DNA of 49,045 nt from Pseudomonadota bacterium (GTDB lineage Bacteria > Pseudomonadota > Gammaproteobacteria > Burkholderiales > Burkholderiaceae_C): NCBI GenBank assembly GCA_031119395.1, contig JAVHYA010000036.1, positions 1-49,045 of the forward strand, given 5' to 3'. A model generated the notes under the pieces. The model was given only the letters and a program-made list of their open reading frames with translations, searched no databases and was not told the DNA's origin. The position numbers and the translations under genes were made by a program. Position 1 is the first letter of the stretch. Every line of letters starts with the position of its first letter. Shown here one piece after another: positions 23,468 through 31,840 of the stretch.

Positions 23468-24207
23468 GCGCCGCCCCGGCGGTGGCGGCGCGGGAGGGGC
23501 TGTCCTGCCTCGGCTGCCCCCATCTGGGCATCTGCATGCCGGCGCAGGCCGTGCCCGGCGCGGGCCGGCCCGTCCGGCTGGTGTCGCGCCGCCTGCTGCT
23601 GCAGCGCCGCGAGCCGCTGCTCGCGCCGGGGGACCGTTTCACGGCCGTCTACGGCGTGCGCCGGGGTCTGCTCAAGGGCGTGCTGGCGACCGATGCATCC
23701 AGCGGCCTCGTCACCGGCTTCTTCTTCCCCGGCGACGTGGCGGGGCTGGACGGCATCGCGATGGACCGGCATCCGACCGGCGTGCTGGCGGTGACCGATG
23801 CCGAAGTCTGCGTCATTCCATTCGGGCGGCTGGAGGCCTGGGCCGCGCGCTCCCCGGCGGCGCAGCGTCATCTGCACCGCCTGCTGTCGCGGGAGATCGG
23901 GCGCGGCTGCATGGCCTTGCTGCCGCTGGCGCGGCTCACGGCGGTTCAGCGGGTCGCCGACTTCCTGCTGCGCTTCGCCGCCGCGCAGTCGCACGGCAGC
24001 GGCAACCCGTCCGATTTCGTGCTGTCCCTCACCCTGGAAGAGATGGGCAGCCACCTGGGCCTGAAGATGGAGACGGTGTCGCGCGTGCTGTCGCAGCTGG
24101 TGTCGCAGCGGCTGATCGCGCGGGAGGGCCGCAGCCTGCGGATTCTCGAGCAGGGCGACCTCGACCGCCTGGCGCGCGCCCAGCACGCCGGCCCCGAGGC
24201 GCCCTGA
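23443..24207 (+). CDS. fnr: FNR-type oxygen-sensing regulator
   Basis: A 254-residue FNR. The N-terminal cluster is C22-x2-C25-x5-C31 (SCLGCPHLGIC), the same spacing as E. coli FNR, and the fourth cysteine is C123 in AEVCVIPFGRLE, matching the Cys122 region. It should therefore hold an oxygen-labile 4Fe-4S cluster. The recognition helix (MGSHLGLKMETVSRVLSQL) keeps E..SR for TTGAT sites. AGGTGG just precedes ATG 23443. It is the best candidate to act on the seven boxes between 10.1 and 23.1 kb. The Anr/Fnr naming varies between genera. Confidence 0.9.
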   Translation: MGPSSTPLSAAPAVAAREGLSCLGCPHLGICMPAQAVPGAGRPVRLVSRRLLLQRREPLLAPGDRFTAVYGVRRGLLKGVLATDASSGLVTGFFFPGDVAGLDGIAMDRHPTGVLAVTDAEVCVIPFGRLEAWAARSPAAQRHLHRLLSREIGRGCMALLPLARLTAVQRVADFLLRFAAAQSHGSGNPSDFVLSLTLEEMGSHLGLKMETVSRVLSQLVSQRLIAREGRSLRILEQGDLDRLARAQHAGPEAP

Positions 24208-24322
24208 CCCCAGGCACCGGATCCTGTTCGTGGCCCTCGCCCACGCCAGGTCGTCGGCCGCGGGTGATGACACACTGCAGGCGCCTCCTCGCCGGAGTTC
24301 CCTCCTTTCGCCGACCTGTCCC

Positions 24323-24832
24323 ATGACGACCTCTTCCTCCAGCACCTACCGCGACGAATTCATGCAGCGCGCCCTGGCCCTGTCGGCCCGGGCGCTCGAC
24401 ACGCCCGGCACCGAGCCCTTCGGCGCGGTGGTGGTGAAGGACGGCCGCATCGTCGGCGAGGGCTTCAACCATTCCGTCGCCCATTGGGACCCGACCTCGC
24501 ACGGCGAGACCGAGGCCATCCGCGATGCCTGCCGGCGGCTGCAGACGGTGGACCTCTCGGGCGCCGAGCTGTATTCCTCCTGCGAGCCCTGCGCGCTGTG
24601 CGTGGCGGCGATGCACATCGCGGGCATCGGCCGGCTCTACTACGCCGCCTCGCTCGCCCAGTCGGGCGAAGCCTTCGAGGGCGTGCCCGCGTCGGCGCGC
24701 CACCCGATCGACGTCGACGTGCTGCGCAGCGAGGCCGGCGCGCCGCTGCAGTCGCGGCTGATGCGCGCGGAGCAGCACGCGGACACCGCCGCCGTCGAGA
24801 TCCTGCGGCGCTGGGCTGCGAGCCGTCGTTGA
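24323..24832 (+). CDS. nucleoside/guanine deaminase family protein
   Basis: A 169-residue CDA-fold deaminase. Zinc motifs: HGETEA (HxE, with His ligand and Glu proton shuttle) and SSCEPCALC (PCxxC with two Cys ligands). The arrangement (DPTSHGETEAIRDACR) matches guanine deaminase (GuaD-like) and related nucleoside deaminases, and the tRNA adenosine deaminase TadA more distantly. Substrate cannot be decided by eye. ATG 24323 was chosen because family sequence starts near RDEFMQRALALS. It is convergent with dkgB. Confidence 0.85.
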   Translation: MTTSSSSTYRDEFMQRALALSARALDTPGTEPFGAVVVKDGRIVGEGFNHSVAHWDPTSHGETEAIRDACRRLQTVDLSGAELYSSCEPCALCVAAMHIAGIGRLYYAASLAQSGEAFEGVPASARHPIDVDVLRSEAGAPLQSRLMRAEQHADTAAVEILRRWAASRR

Positions 24833-24844
24833 GGAGGTCTTGAA

Positions 24845-24900
24845 GAAAAAGTGGCTGCAGCGCCCGTGGGACGGGCGCAAGCCGCTATGGTTTCGATAGC
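24845..24900 (+). repeat. 56-bp GCTAT repeat, copy 3 (between convergent genes)
   Basis: Runs from GAAAAAGTGGCTGCAGC to GCTATGGTTTCGATAGC. The centre folds into an 8-bp stem (GCGCCCGT/ACGGGCGC) with a 3-nt loop. It sits exactly between the convergent deaminase and dkgB genes, where it could serve as a two-way terminator. Confidence 0.8.
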
Positions 24901-24920
24901 GGATCGAGGGGTCGAGCCCC

Positions 24921-25733
24921 TCAGTCCCAGGCCGGCGCCAGGCCGTCGGGGCTGACCAGCCGCTCGCCGCGATCGAGCGCGGCGATGCGGGCCATCTCCG
25001 CGTCGGTGAGCCACAGCGCGCGCGCCTGCAGGTTGCTCGCCAGGTTTTCGCGACGGGTCGAGGAGGGGATCACCGCGTAGCCCGATTGCATCGCCCAGGC
25101 CAGGACCACCTGCGCCGGCGTGGCGCCGCGCGCCTGCGCGATCTGCCCGACCACCGGGTCGCCCAGCACCTTGCCGTAGGCCAGCGTCATGTACGAAGTC
25201 GTCGGAATGCCCTGCGCCGCGGTGAAGGCCGTCACGGTGCGGTTGCGCAGGTACGGGTGCAGCTCGATCTGGTGCGTGGCGATCTGCGCCGCCCCGACGG
25301 CGGCGATGGCCTCCTTCAGCAGCGCGATGTTGAAGTTCGAGACGCCGATCTGCCGCGTCAGCCCCTGCGCGCGGGCCTCGGCCAGCGCACCCATGGACTC
25401 GGCCACCGGCACGGCGCCGCCGGGCGAGGGCCAGTGGATCAGCGCCAGGTCGACCTGCTCGAGGCGCAGCTTGTGCAGGCTGTCCTTGAGGCTGGCGGCC
25501 AGCCGGTCGGCGCCGAGCTGCTCGGTCCAGACCTTGGTGGTGACGAAGAGTTCGTGACGTGGCACGCCGCTGTCGGCGATGGCCTGGCCGATCTCGGCCT
25601 CGTTGCCGTAGATCTGGGCCGTGTCGATGGCGCGGTAGCCCAGCTCGAGGGCGTTGCGCACCGAGTCGATGACGACCTGGTCCTTCAGGCGGAAGGTGCC
25701 GAGGCCGAAGGCGGGGACGGAGGGGGCGTTCAT
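24921..25733 (-). CDS. dkgB: aldo/keto reductase, 2,5-diketo-D-gluconate reductase B-like
   Basis: A 270-residue aldo/keto reductase very close in pattern to E. coli DkgB (267 aa): [98 protein letters not shown], ending [13 protein letters not shown]. The catalytic Asp/Tyr/Lys/His tetrad is intact (D in IDTAQ, Y in QIYGN, K in TTKVW, H in LIHW). It reduces 2,5-diketo-gluconate and reactive aldehydes such as methylglyoxal with NADPH. Start ATG 25733 gives the conserved N terminus. Confidence 0.93.
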   Translation of the reverse strand: MNAPSVPAFGLGTFRLKDQVVIDSVRNALELGYRAIDTAQIYGNEAEIGQAIADSGVPRHELFVTTKVWTEQLGADRLAASLKDSLHKLRLEQVDLALIHWPSPGGAVPVAESMGALAEARAQGLTRQIGVSNFNIALLKEAIAAVGAAQIATHQIELHPYLRNRTVTAFTAAQGIPTTSYMTLAYGKVLGDPVVGQIAQARGATPAQVVLAWAMQSGYAVIPSSTRRENLASNLQARALWLTDAEMARIAALDRGERLVSPDGLAPAWD

Positions 25734-25842
25734 GGGTGGGTCCTGGGAAGGCGTTGACAGGCCGCAGTGTGGCCGCGATTCCTTTGCGGAAAAACACCGG
25801 GATCGGCCAAAGATATTTGCCGTCGAATCAATAATCGGCGCC

Positions 25843-26748
25843 ATGAAGACGACGCTGGACGAACTGCAGGCCTTCACCGCCGTGGTCGACACCGGCTCCC
25901 TCAGCGCCGCGGCCGAACAGCTGGGCCAGACCGTCTCGGGCGTGAGCCGGGCGTTGGGCCGGCTGGAGCGCAAGCTCGCGACCACGCTGCTGCGCCGGAC
26001 CACGCGCCGCATCGCGCTGACCGAGGAAGGCCAGGCCTTCGTGGCGCGGGCGCGGGCGATCCTGCTGTCGGTCGACGAGGCCGAGGAGCTGATGGCCGCG
26101 CGCCGCCAGCAGCCCGCGGGCCGGCTGCGCGTGAACGCCGCCACGCCCTTCATGCTGCATGCCATCGCGCCGCTGGCCGCGGATTTCCGGGCCGCCTACC
26201 CGCAGATCGCGCTGGAGCTCGACACCGACGAGATGAACATCGACCTGCTGGCCCGGCGCACCGACATCGCCATCCGCATCGGCGCCCTGCGCGACTCGAC
26301 GCTGCATGCGCGGCCGCTGGCCAGCAGCCGCATCCGCGTGCTCGCCAGCCCGGCCTACCTGGCGGCGGCGGGCCGGCCGACCACGGTGGCGGCGCTGGCG
26401 CGCCACACGCTGCTGGGCTTCACCCAGCCCGAGTCGCTCAACCGCTGGCCGCTGCGCGGCGCGCATGGCGACGAATGGGCGGCCACGCCGGCCATCACCG
26501 CCTCCAGCGGCGAGACGCTGCGCCGCCTGGCGCTGGCGGGCGCCGGCATTGCCTGCCTGTCGGACTTCATGACGGCCGCCGACCGCCAGGCCGGCGACCT
26601 GGTGCAGGTGCTGGTCCGCGACACGGTCGACGTGCGCCAGGGCGTGCACGCCGTGTACTACCGCAACACGGCCCTGGCGGCGCGCATCGAGTGCTTCCTG
26701 GCCTTCGTCGAGGCGAGGCTGCGCACTATGTCGTGGAACGCGCGCTGA
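25843..26748 (+). CDS. LysR-type regulator, YafC-like, divergent from dkgB
   Basis: A 301-residue LTTR. Helix-turn-helix: [48 protein letters not shown], then an effector domain ([20 protein letters not shown]). It is transcribed divergently from dkgB with a 109-bp gap. In E. coli the dkgB neighbour yafC is also a LysR gene, so this looks like conserved synteny and suggests control of dkgB. An AT-rich stretch with ATTTGCCGTCGAAT in the gap is a candidate T-N11-A LTTR site. Confidence 0.88.
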   Translation: MKTTLDELQAFTAVVDTGSLSAAAEQLGQTVSGVSRALGRLERKLATTLLRRTTRRIALTEEGQAFVARARAILLSVDEAEELMAARRQQPAGRLRVNAATPFMLHAIAPLAADFRAAYPQIALELDTDEMNIDLLARRTDIAIRIGALRDSTLHARPLASSRIRVLASPAYLAAAGRPTTVAALARHTLLGFTQPESLNRWPLRGAHGDEWAATPAITASSGETLRRLALAGAGIACLSDFMTAADRQAGDLVQVLVRDTVDVRQGVHAVYYRNTALAARIECFLAFVEARLRTMSWNAR

Positions 26749-26826
26749 AGGCGTGCGCCATTGGGTCTCGCGCCCGGGCGGCTGGGTAGCATCCGCAGTC
26801 CTGTCCTTCGCCCGCCGAGCCGTGCC

Positions 26827-27183
26827 ATGACGTCCATCGCCTCTTCCCTGGCCGCCTGCCGCCGTCTTCCCCTGTTCGCCGGCGTGCTGGCCGCTGCGCT
26901 GGCCGCGGGCTGCCAGATGCGCGGCGACGTGCGGCCGCTGTCGTCCGAGGCCCCGCCGCCGCCCGTGTTCGCCCCGCCGCCGGACAGCTGCCAGGCCGCG
27001 GGCGCGCGCTTCGCACTGGGCCGCCAGATCACGGCGCCGCTGCTCGAGGAGATGCGCTCGCGCGCCGGCGCCCGCTCGGCGCGCACCGCGGTGGCGACCG
27101 ATCCGGCGCTGGCCATCGACCTGCAGCGGCTGATCGTCGACCTCGACCCCTCCGGCCGCATCCTGGGTCTTCGCTGCGGTTGA
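26827..27183 (+). CDS. lipoprotein, I78 peptidase-inhibitor-like
   Basis: A 118-residue lipoprotein: signal peptide with lipobox LAAGC, a proline-rich linker, then a C-terminal domain of about 65 residues beginning [14 protein letters not shown] and ending GRILGLRCG. This matches the I78 inhibitor layout: Cys, 'lvGq', 'R...p....T.D....RL...D..G.I..v.CG', with the two cysteines probably bonded. The usual 'D.RlnV' is QRLIVDLD here. Family members inhibit serine proteases; the role here may be to protect envelope proteins. Confidence 0.72.
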   Translation: MTSIASSLAACRRLPLFAGVLAAALAAGCQMRGDVRPLSSEAPPPPVFAPPPDSCQAAGARFALGRQITAPLLEEMRSRAGARSARTAVATDPALAIDLQRLIVDLDPSGRILGLRCG

Positions 27184-27229
27184 CGGATGCGGCCTCACCG
27201 GCCGCCCGGGCGCGCCGGATAATCGGCGG

Positions 27230-28105
27230 ATGCGCATTCGCTTCACCAAGATGCAAGGGGCCGGCAACGACTTCGTCGTGCTGGACGAAACGCGGGGCCA
27301 GCTGGGCCTCACGCCCGGGCAGTACCAGTTCCTGGCCGACCGGCATTTCGGCGTCGGCGCCGACCAGATCCTGACGGTGCGGCCCGCGCCCGCGTCGGGC
27401 GTGGATTTCCAGTACGTGATCCACAACGCCGACGGCGGCGAGGTCGAACAGTGCGGCAACGGCGCGCGCTGCTTCCTGCGCTTCGTGCGCGAGCAGGGCC
27501 TGACCGACAAGGACGAGGTGCGCGTGCAGACGCTCTCGGGCGTCATCGCCCCGCGCATGAACCCGGACGGGCGCGTGACGGTCGACATGGGGCCGCCGGT
27601 CTTCGAGCCGGCGCGCGTCCCCTTCGACACCGCAGGGCTCGACCCGCAGCCCGACGGTTCATGGGAAAAATGGCACCTGGCGCTTTCCACGCATGCGGAG
27701 GGCGCTATCGTTTCCGTAGCAATCCTGTCGATGGGCAACCCGCATGCGGTGCAGGTGGTCGACGACGTGGACAACGCCCCGGTCGAGACGCAAGGCCCGC
27801 TGATCGAACACCATCCGCGCTTTCCGCAGCGCGTGAACGCCGGCTTCCTGCAGGTCGTCGACCGCACCCATGCGCGGCTGCGCGTGTACGAGCGCGGCGC
27901 CGGCGAAACCCTGGCCTGCGGCACCGGCGCCTGCGCGGCGGTGGTGGCGGGCATCCGGCTGGGCCTGTTCGAGCGCCGCGTCGACGTCGAGACGCGCGGC
28001 GGCATCCTGACCATCGAATGGGACGGCCTCGGCGCCCCGGTGCGCATGACCGGGCCGGCCGTCACCGTGTTCTCCGGCGAAATCGACGTGCCGGACGGCA
28101 TCTGA
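27230..28105 (+). CDS. dapF: diaminopimelate epimerase
   Basis: A 291-residue DapF converting LL- to meso-diaminopimelate for peptidoglycan and lysine. The two catalytic cysteines are C75 ([11 protein letters not shown]) and C230 ([12 protein letters not shown]). Other conserved blocks: [41 protein letters not shown]. Residues about 145-164 ([20 protein letters not shown]) are encoded by a copy of the 56-bp repeat, in a loop-strand segment before SMGNPH. It leads the dapF-DUF484-xerC block. Together with MurE of the DAP type further right, it shows that the wall uses meso-DAP. Confidence 0.95.
   Translation: MRIRFTKMQGAGNDFVVLDETRGQLGLTPGQYQFLADRHFGVGADQILTVRPAPASGVDFQYVIHNADGGEVEQCGNGARCFLRFVREQGLTDKDEVRVQTLSGVIAPRMNPDGRVTVDMGPPVFEPARVPFDTAGLDPQPDGSWEKWHLALSTHAEGAIVSVAILSMGNPHAVQVVDDVDNAPVETQGPLIEHHPRFPQRVNAGFLQVVDRTHARLRVYERGAGETLACGTGACAAVVAGIRLGLFERRVDVETRGGILTIEWDGLGAPVRMTGPAVTVFSGEIDVPDGI
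27664..27720 (+). repeat. 56-bp GCTAT repeat, copy 4, inside dapF
   Basis: Runs from GGAAAAATGGC to GCTATCGTTTCCGTAGC. It keeps the 5' A-run plus TGGC and the 3' GCTAT..TAGC end, with one extra base against copy 3, and is read in the sense direction as dapF residues about 145-164. Confidence 0.68.
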
Positions 28106-28148
28106 ACCGCCCTTCGCCCAGCCCCCTTTCACGACCTTCCACGACGCC

Positions 28149-28814
28149 ATGAATCCCATCACCGAGGACGACATCGCCAACTACCTCGCGAACACGCCGG
28201 ACTTCTTCGAGCGCCATGCGCAGCTGCTGGCGCACGTGCAGCTCAGCAGCCCGCACGGCAACCGTGCCGTGAGCCTGCAGGAACGCCAGGCCGAGATGCT
28301 GCGCGAGAAGATCAAGGCGCTGGAGCACCGCATCATGGACATGGTGCGCGCGGGTACCGAGAACGCCGTCACCGCCGACCGGCTCCAGCGCTGGACGCAG
28401 AGCCTGCTGACCTGGCGCGACCCGCGCGGCCTGCCGTGGGAAATCATCAACGGCCTGCACAGCCAGTTCATGGTGCCGCAGACCGGCATCAAGCTCTGGG
28501 ACCTCGATCCCGCCTATGCCCAGGAGACCTACGCCCAGCAGGTGAGCGAGGACCTCAAGGCGCTGGCCACCTCGCTGACCACACCCTACGTGGGCCTGAA
28601 CTCCGGCTTCGAGGCCGCGTCCTGGCTCAACGACCCGCAGCAGGCGGTGTCGCTGGCGCTGATCCCGCTGCGCGCCGAGCCCGAGCTGCCGGCCTTCGGC
28701 CTGCTGGTGCTGGCCTCGCCCGACGCGCAGCGCTACAGCGCCGAGATGGGCACCGACTTCCTGGAGCGCATCGCACAGCTCGCTTCGGCGGCCCTGTCGC
28801 GCCTGCGCGCTTGA
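28149..28814 (+). CDS. DUF484 family protein
   Basis: A 221-residue protein. The start ITEDDIANYLANTPDFFERH then AQLLAHVQLSSPHG is the DUF484 signature ('V..yL...PdFF..h..lL..l.lph..g.avSL.erQ'), and VSLQERQAEMLREKIKALE follows as a helix. The C-terminal half has a GAF-like fold (AVSLALIPLRAEPELPAFGL, LLVLASPDAQRYSAEMGTDF). Function is not established; the gene sits between dapF and xerC in many proteobacteria, as here. Confidence 0.9.
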   Translation: MNPITEDDIANYLANTPDFFERHAQLLAHVQLSSPHGNRAVSLQERQAEMLREKIKALEHRIMDMVRAGTENAVTADRLQRWTQSLLTWRDPRGLPWEIINGLHSQFMVPQTGIKLWDLDPAYAQETYAQQVSEDLKALATSLTTPYVGLNSGFEAASWLNDPQQAVSLALIPLRAEPELPAFGLLVLASPDAQRYSAEMGTDFLERIAQLASAALSRLRA

Positions 28815-29434
28815 CGCGCCCGGGCCGTCGGCGCTGGGTCCGCGGGCTGTTCGCCGCCGCGGGCCTGGGCCTGGCGGCGGGCGCGGCCATCCACCTCATG
28901 GTGACGCGCCACGGCGCGCACGTCGTGGCGAACCCGCCGGCACGCGAGGCCGATGCCGCGCTGGTGCTGGGCAACCGCGTCTGGCTCGACGGTGCCCCCA
29001 ATCCCTGCCTGGCGGCGCGCGTCGATGCGGCGGTGGCGCTGGCCCGTGCCGGGCGTGTGCCGCTGCTGTTGATGAGCGGCGGCGTGGACCAGGAGGACGG
29101 CCGCATCGAGGCCGAGGCGATGGAAGGCCTGGCACGCGCCGCGGGCTACGCCGGCCCCGTGCTGCGCGAGCCGGCCTCGCAGTCGACGCGCGAGAACCTG
29201 CTGCTGTCGCGGCCCGTGCTGGAAGGCGCGGGCGTGCGGCGCGTGATCGTCGTCACCGAGCCCTCGCACCTGTGGCGCACGCGGCAGCTCGCGGCCGGCA
29301 GCGGCTTCGACCGCGCCTTCGACGTGCAGTACGCGGCCGCAACGGCGCCCTGCAGGCGCTGGGACCGCGCGGCCCGCGCCGCATTGCGGGAGGTCGCCGC
29401 GGTCGTGAACAATGCCATCCGTGGTGACTACTGA
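28811..29434 (+). CDS. YdcF/SanA-family (DUF218) membrane-anchored protein
   Basis: A 207-residue protein with an N-terminal membrane anchor (VRGLFAAAGLGLAAGAAIHL) and a DUF218 domain: ADAALVLGNRV, LLLMSGGVD, EAEAMEGLA, EPASQSTRENL, VIVVTEPSHLWRT. The family (SanA, ElyC, YdcF) is linked to envelope integrity; the fold binds a nucleotide-like ligand. Start is TTG 28811, overlapping the DUF484 stop (TTGA). The 3' end overlaps xerC by 23 nt. It is inserted into the usually direct DUF484-xerC pair and is probably translated by coupling. Confidence 0.82.
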   Translation: MTRPGRRRWVRGLFAAAGLGLAAGAAIHLMVTRHGAHVVANPPAREADAALVLGNRVWLDGAPNPCLAARVDAAVALARAGRVPLLLMSGGVDQEDGRIEAEAMEGLARAAGYAGPVLREPASQSTRENLLLSRPVLEGAGVRRVIVVTEPSHLWRTRQLAAGSGFDRAFDVQYAAATAPCRRWDRAARAALREVAAVVNNAIRGDY

Positions 29435-30437
29435 TCGCGCCCGAGGCGCCGACGCCGACCGCGATCCGTGGATCGAGGCCTACCTGGCGTACGTGCGCGT
29501 GGAGCGCCGCCTGGCCGCCCGCACCGTCGAGCTCTATGCGACGCATCTGCAGGCGCTGCAGGCTCGGGCCGCCGAATCCGGGCTGACGCTGACGCAGGTG
29601 CAGCCCGCGCACATCCGGCGCTGGATGGCGCAGATGCACGGTGCCGGCCATGCGCCGCGCGGCATCGCGCTCGTCCTGTCGTGCTGGCGCAGCTTCTACC
29701 GCTGGCTGGGGCAGGGCGGCCACGTGCCCGCCAACCCGGTGCAGGACGTCAAGGCGCCCAAGGCCGCGCGCCCGCTGCCCAAGGCGCTGGGCGTGGACGA
29801 CGCCGTGCGCCTGGCCGACCACCGCGATGCCGACGCCGACCCCTGGACCGAGGCACGCGACCGCGCCATCGTCGAGCTGCTGTATGGCTGCGGTCTGCGC
29901 GTGGGCGAACTGGTCGGCCTCGACGCCCGGCCGGGCAAGGATGCGCGCGGCTGGATCGACCTGGACGCCATGGAAGCCAGCGTGCTCGGCAAGGGCAGCA
30001 AGCGCCGCAGCGTGCCCCTGGGCGCCAAGGCGGCCGAAGCCCTGCGCGCCTGGATGGACTGCCGCGATGCATGCACCGCGCTGGCCGATGCGACGCAGCA
30101 CGACCCGGCCTCGGCCGCGGCCCTCTTCATCGGTGCGAAGGGCATGCGCCTGACGGCCCAGGCGGTGTGGAAGCTGTTGCGCGCGCGCGGCGCGCAGGCC
30201 GGCCTGTCGGCGCCGGTGCACCCGCACATGCTGCGCCACTCCTTCGCCAGCCACGTGCTGCAGTCCAGCGGCGACCTGCGCGCGGTGCAGGAACTGCTGG
30301 GCCACGCCAGCATCGCCACCACCCAGGTCTACACGCGGCTGGACTTCCAGCACCTGGCCAAGGCGTATGACGCGGCACATCCGCGGGCGAAGGCCCGCCC
30401 CGAATTCGCGCCGGCGAAACCGAAGAAAGACACATGA
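29412..30437 (+). CDS. xerC: tyrosine recombinase XerC
   Basis: A 341-residue site-specific recombinase that resolves chromosome dimers at dif with XerD. Catalytic residues are visible: R163 (GCGLRVGELVGLD), K194 (GKGSKRRSVPLG), H272-x2-R275 (HPHMLRHSFASH), H298 (LGHASIATTQ) and nucleophile Y307 (VYTRLD). The N-terminal SAM-like domain is present (YLAYVRVERRLAARTVELY). It is somewhat longer than E. coli XerC (298 aa), mainly through an insertion before the HxxR motif (about residues 216-235). It overlaps its neighbours on both sides. Confidence 0.93.
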   Translation: MPSVVTTDRARGADADRDPWIEAYLAYVRVERRLAARTVELYATHLQALQARAAESGLTLTQVQPAHIRRWMAQMHGAGHAPRGIALVLSCWRSFYRWLGQGGHVPANPVQDVKAPKAARPLPKALGVDDAVRLADHRDADADPWTEARDRAIVELLYGCGLRVGELVGLDARPGKDARGWIDLDAMEASVLGKGSKRRSVPLGAKAAEALRAWMDCRDACTALADATQHDPASAAALFIGAKGMRLTAQAVWKLLRARGAQAGLSAPVHPHMLRHSFASHVLQSSGDLRAVQELLGHASIATTQVYTRLDFQHLAKAYDAAHPRAKARPEFAPAKPKKDT

Positions 30438-31639
30438 AGACGCTGCGCCTCAAGCCCGGCAAGGAGCGCTCGCTCCTGCGCCGCCATCCCTGGATCTTCG
30501 ACGCCGCCATCGCCAAGGGGGGCGGCGATGCGGGCGAGACGGTGCGCGTGGAGTCGCACGACGGGCGCTTCCTGGCCTGGGCGGCGTACAGCCCGGCGTC
30601 CAAGATCCGCGCGCGCGCCTGGAGCTTCGACGAGAAGCAGCGCATCGATGCTCCTTTTTTCATAGCGCGTTGCGCAGCTGCGGTGGGCGCCAGAGCCCTT
30701 TTTGGCATCGAAAGCGACGGCGTGCGGCTGGTGCACGGCGAGGCCGACGGGTTGCCCGGGCTGATCGTGGACCGCTATGGCGACACGCTGGTGGCCCAGT
30801 TCGGTTCCGCCGGCGTCGAGCGCTGGAAGGGCGTGCTCGCGGATGCGCTGCTGCAGGCGAGCGGCCTCGCGCGGTTGTACGAGCGCTCGGACGCCAGCGG
30901 GCGCGAGCGCGAGGGCCTGCCGCCTGTCACCGGCTGGCTGCGCGGCGAGGGGCCGACCGAACTGGCGATCCACGAGCACGGCTGGCAGCTGACGCTGGAC
31001 ATCGCCACCGGCCACAAGACCGGCTACTACCTCGACCAGCGCGACAGCCGCGGCCGTTTCGCCCGGCTGGCCGCGCAGCGGCGCTTCGCCCGCGTGCTGA
31101 ACTGCTACTGCTACACCGGCGGCTTCACCGTCGCGGCGGCGAGCGGGCTGGCGTCGGTGGGGGCGCTGGCCGGTGCCGAGCTGGTGTCGGTCGACTCGTC
31201 GCTGCCGGCGCTGGAGCGCGCGCGGTCGCATCTGGCGCTCAATGGCCTGGACGGCGCGCGCACCGAGTTCCTCGACGCGGACGTGAACGCGACGCTGCGC
31301 CGCTTCATCGACGAGGGCCGGCAGTTCGACGCCATCGTGCTCGACCCGCCCAAGTTCGCGCCCACCGTGGCCCATGCGGAACGGGCCGCCCGCGCCTACA
31401 AGGACATCAACCGCCTGGCCTTCAAGCTGCTGCCGCCGGGCGGCGTGCTGCTCACCTTCTCGTGCTCCGGCGGCATCTCGGCCGACCTCTTCCACAAGAT
31501 CGTCGCCTCGGCCGGCCTGGACGCCGGCGTCGACGGCTACATCGCCGAGCGCCTCGGCGCGGCGCCGGACCACCCCATGACCATCGAATTCCCGGAAGGC
31601 GAGTACCTCAAGGGGCTGGTGGTGGTGCGCAAGCCCTGA
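30434..31639 (+). CDS. rlmI: 23S rRNA m5C methyltransferase RlmI-like
   Basis: A 401-residue class I SAM methyltransferase with N-terminal PUA domain (LRLKPGKERSLLRRHPWIFD). RlmI markers: RLVHGEADGLPGLIVDRYGD, GHKTGYYLDQRDSRG, VLNCYCYTGGFTVAAA (SAM loop), DAIVLDPPKFAP (motif IV) and LTFSCSGGIS with catalytic Cys. It would methylate C1962 of 23S rRNA. ATGA overlap with xerC. Residues about 73-91 (APFFIARCAAAVGARALFG) are encoded by an inverted copy of the 56-bp repeat, at the place where E. coli RlmI has 'IDIAFFTRR'. Confidence 0.9.
   Translation: MKTLRLKPGKERSLLRRHPWIFDAAIAKGGGDAGETVRVESHDGRFLAWAAYSPASKIRARAWSFDEKQRIDAPFFIARCAAAVGARALFGIESDGVRLVHGEADGLPGLIVDRYGDTLVAQFGSAGVERWKGVLADALLQASGLARLYERSDASGREREGLPPVTGWLRGEGPTELAIHEHGWQLTLDIATGHKTGYYLDQRDSRGRFARLAAQRRFARVLNCYCYTGGFTVAAASGLASVGALAGAELVSVDSSLPALERARSHLALNGLDGARTEFLDADVNATLRRFIDEGRQFDAIVLDPPKFAPTVAHAERAARAYKDINRLAFKLLPPGGVLLTFSCSGGISADLFHKIVASAGLDAGVDGYIAERLGAAPDHPMTIEFPEGEYLKGLVVVRKP
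30650..30705 (-). repeat. 56-bp GCTAT repeat, copy 5, inverted inside rlmI
   Basis: On the minus strand it reads CCAAAAAGGGCTCTGGC to GCTATGAAAAAAGGAGC. By hand, 35 of 56 positions match copy 2 without gaps, including the whole 3' end except two bases. It is translated antisense as part of RlmI. Confidence 0.7.
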
Positions 31640-31640
31640 A

Positions 31641-31773
31641 ATACGGGCAAAAGGCGGACATCCATACGCGAAGGGCGCCAAGGTCTCGCGAAGAACGCGA
31701 AAGAATTTCCTTGATGTCTTCCTTTTGCGACCTTCGCGGAACTTTCGCGCCCTTCGCGTACGGATGTCCGTAT
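31641..31773. repeat. large imperfect palindrome (GCGAAGG repeat, copy A)
   Basis: CGGACATCCATACGCGAAGG near 31655 and CCTTCGCGTACGGATGTCCG near 31751 are near-perfect inverses, and the inner CGCGAA/TTCGCG tracts pair further. It fills the gap between rlmI and the GTPase gene. A related element lies between hslV and hslU. Confidence 0.75.
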
Positions 31774-31840
31774 TCCCTGCGCCCCACGCCCCATTGCCGC
31801 TCGTCCTAAACTTTCTCCCCTTTTCCCCCGGAGCTTCCCC

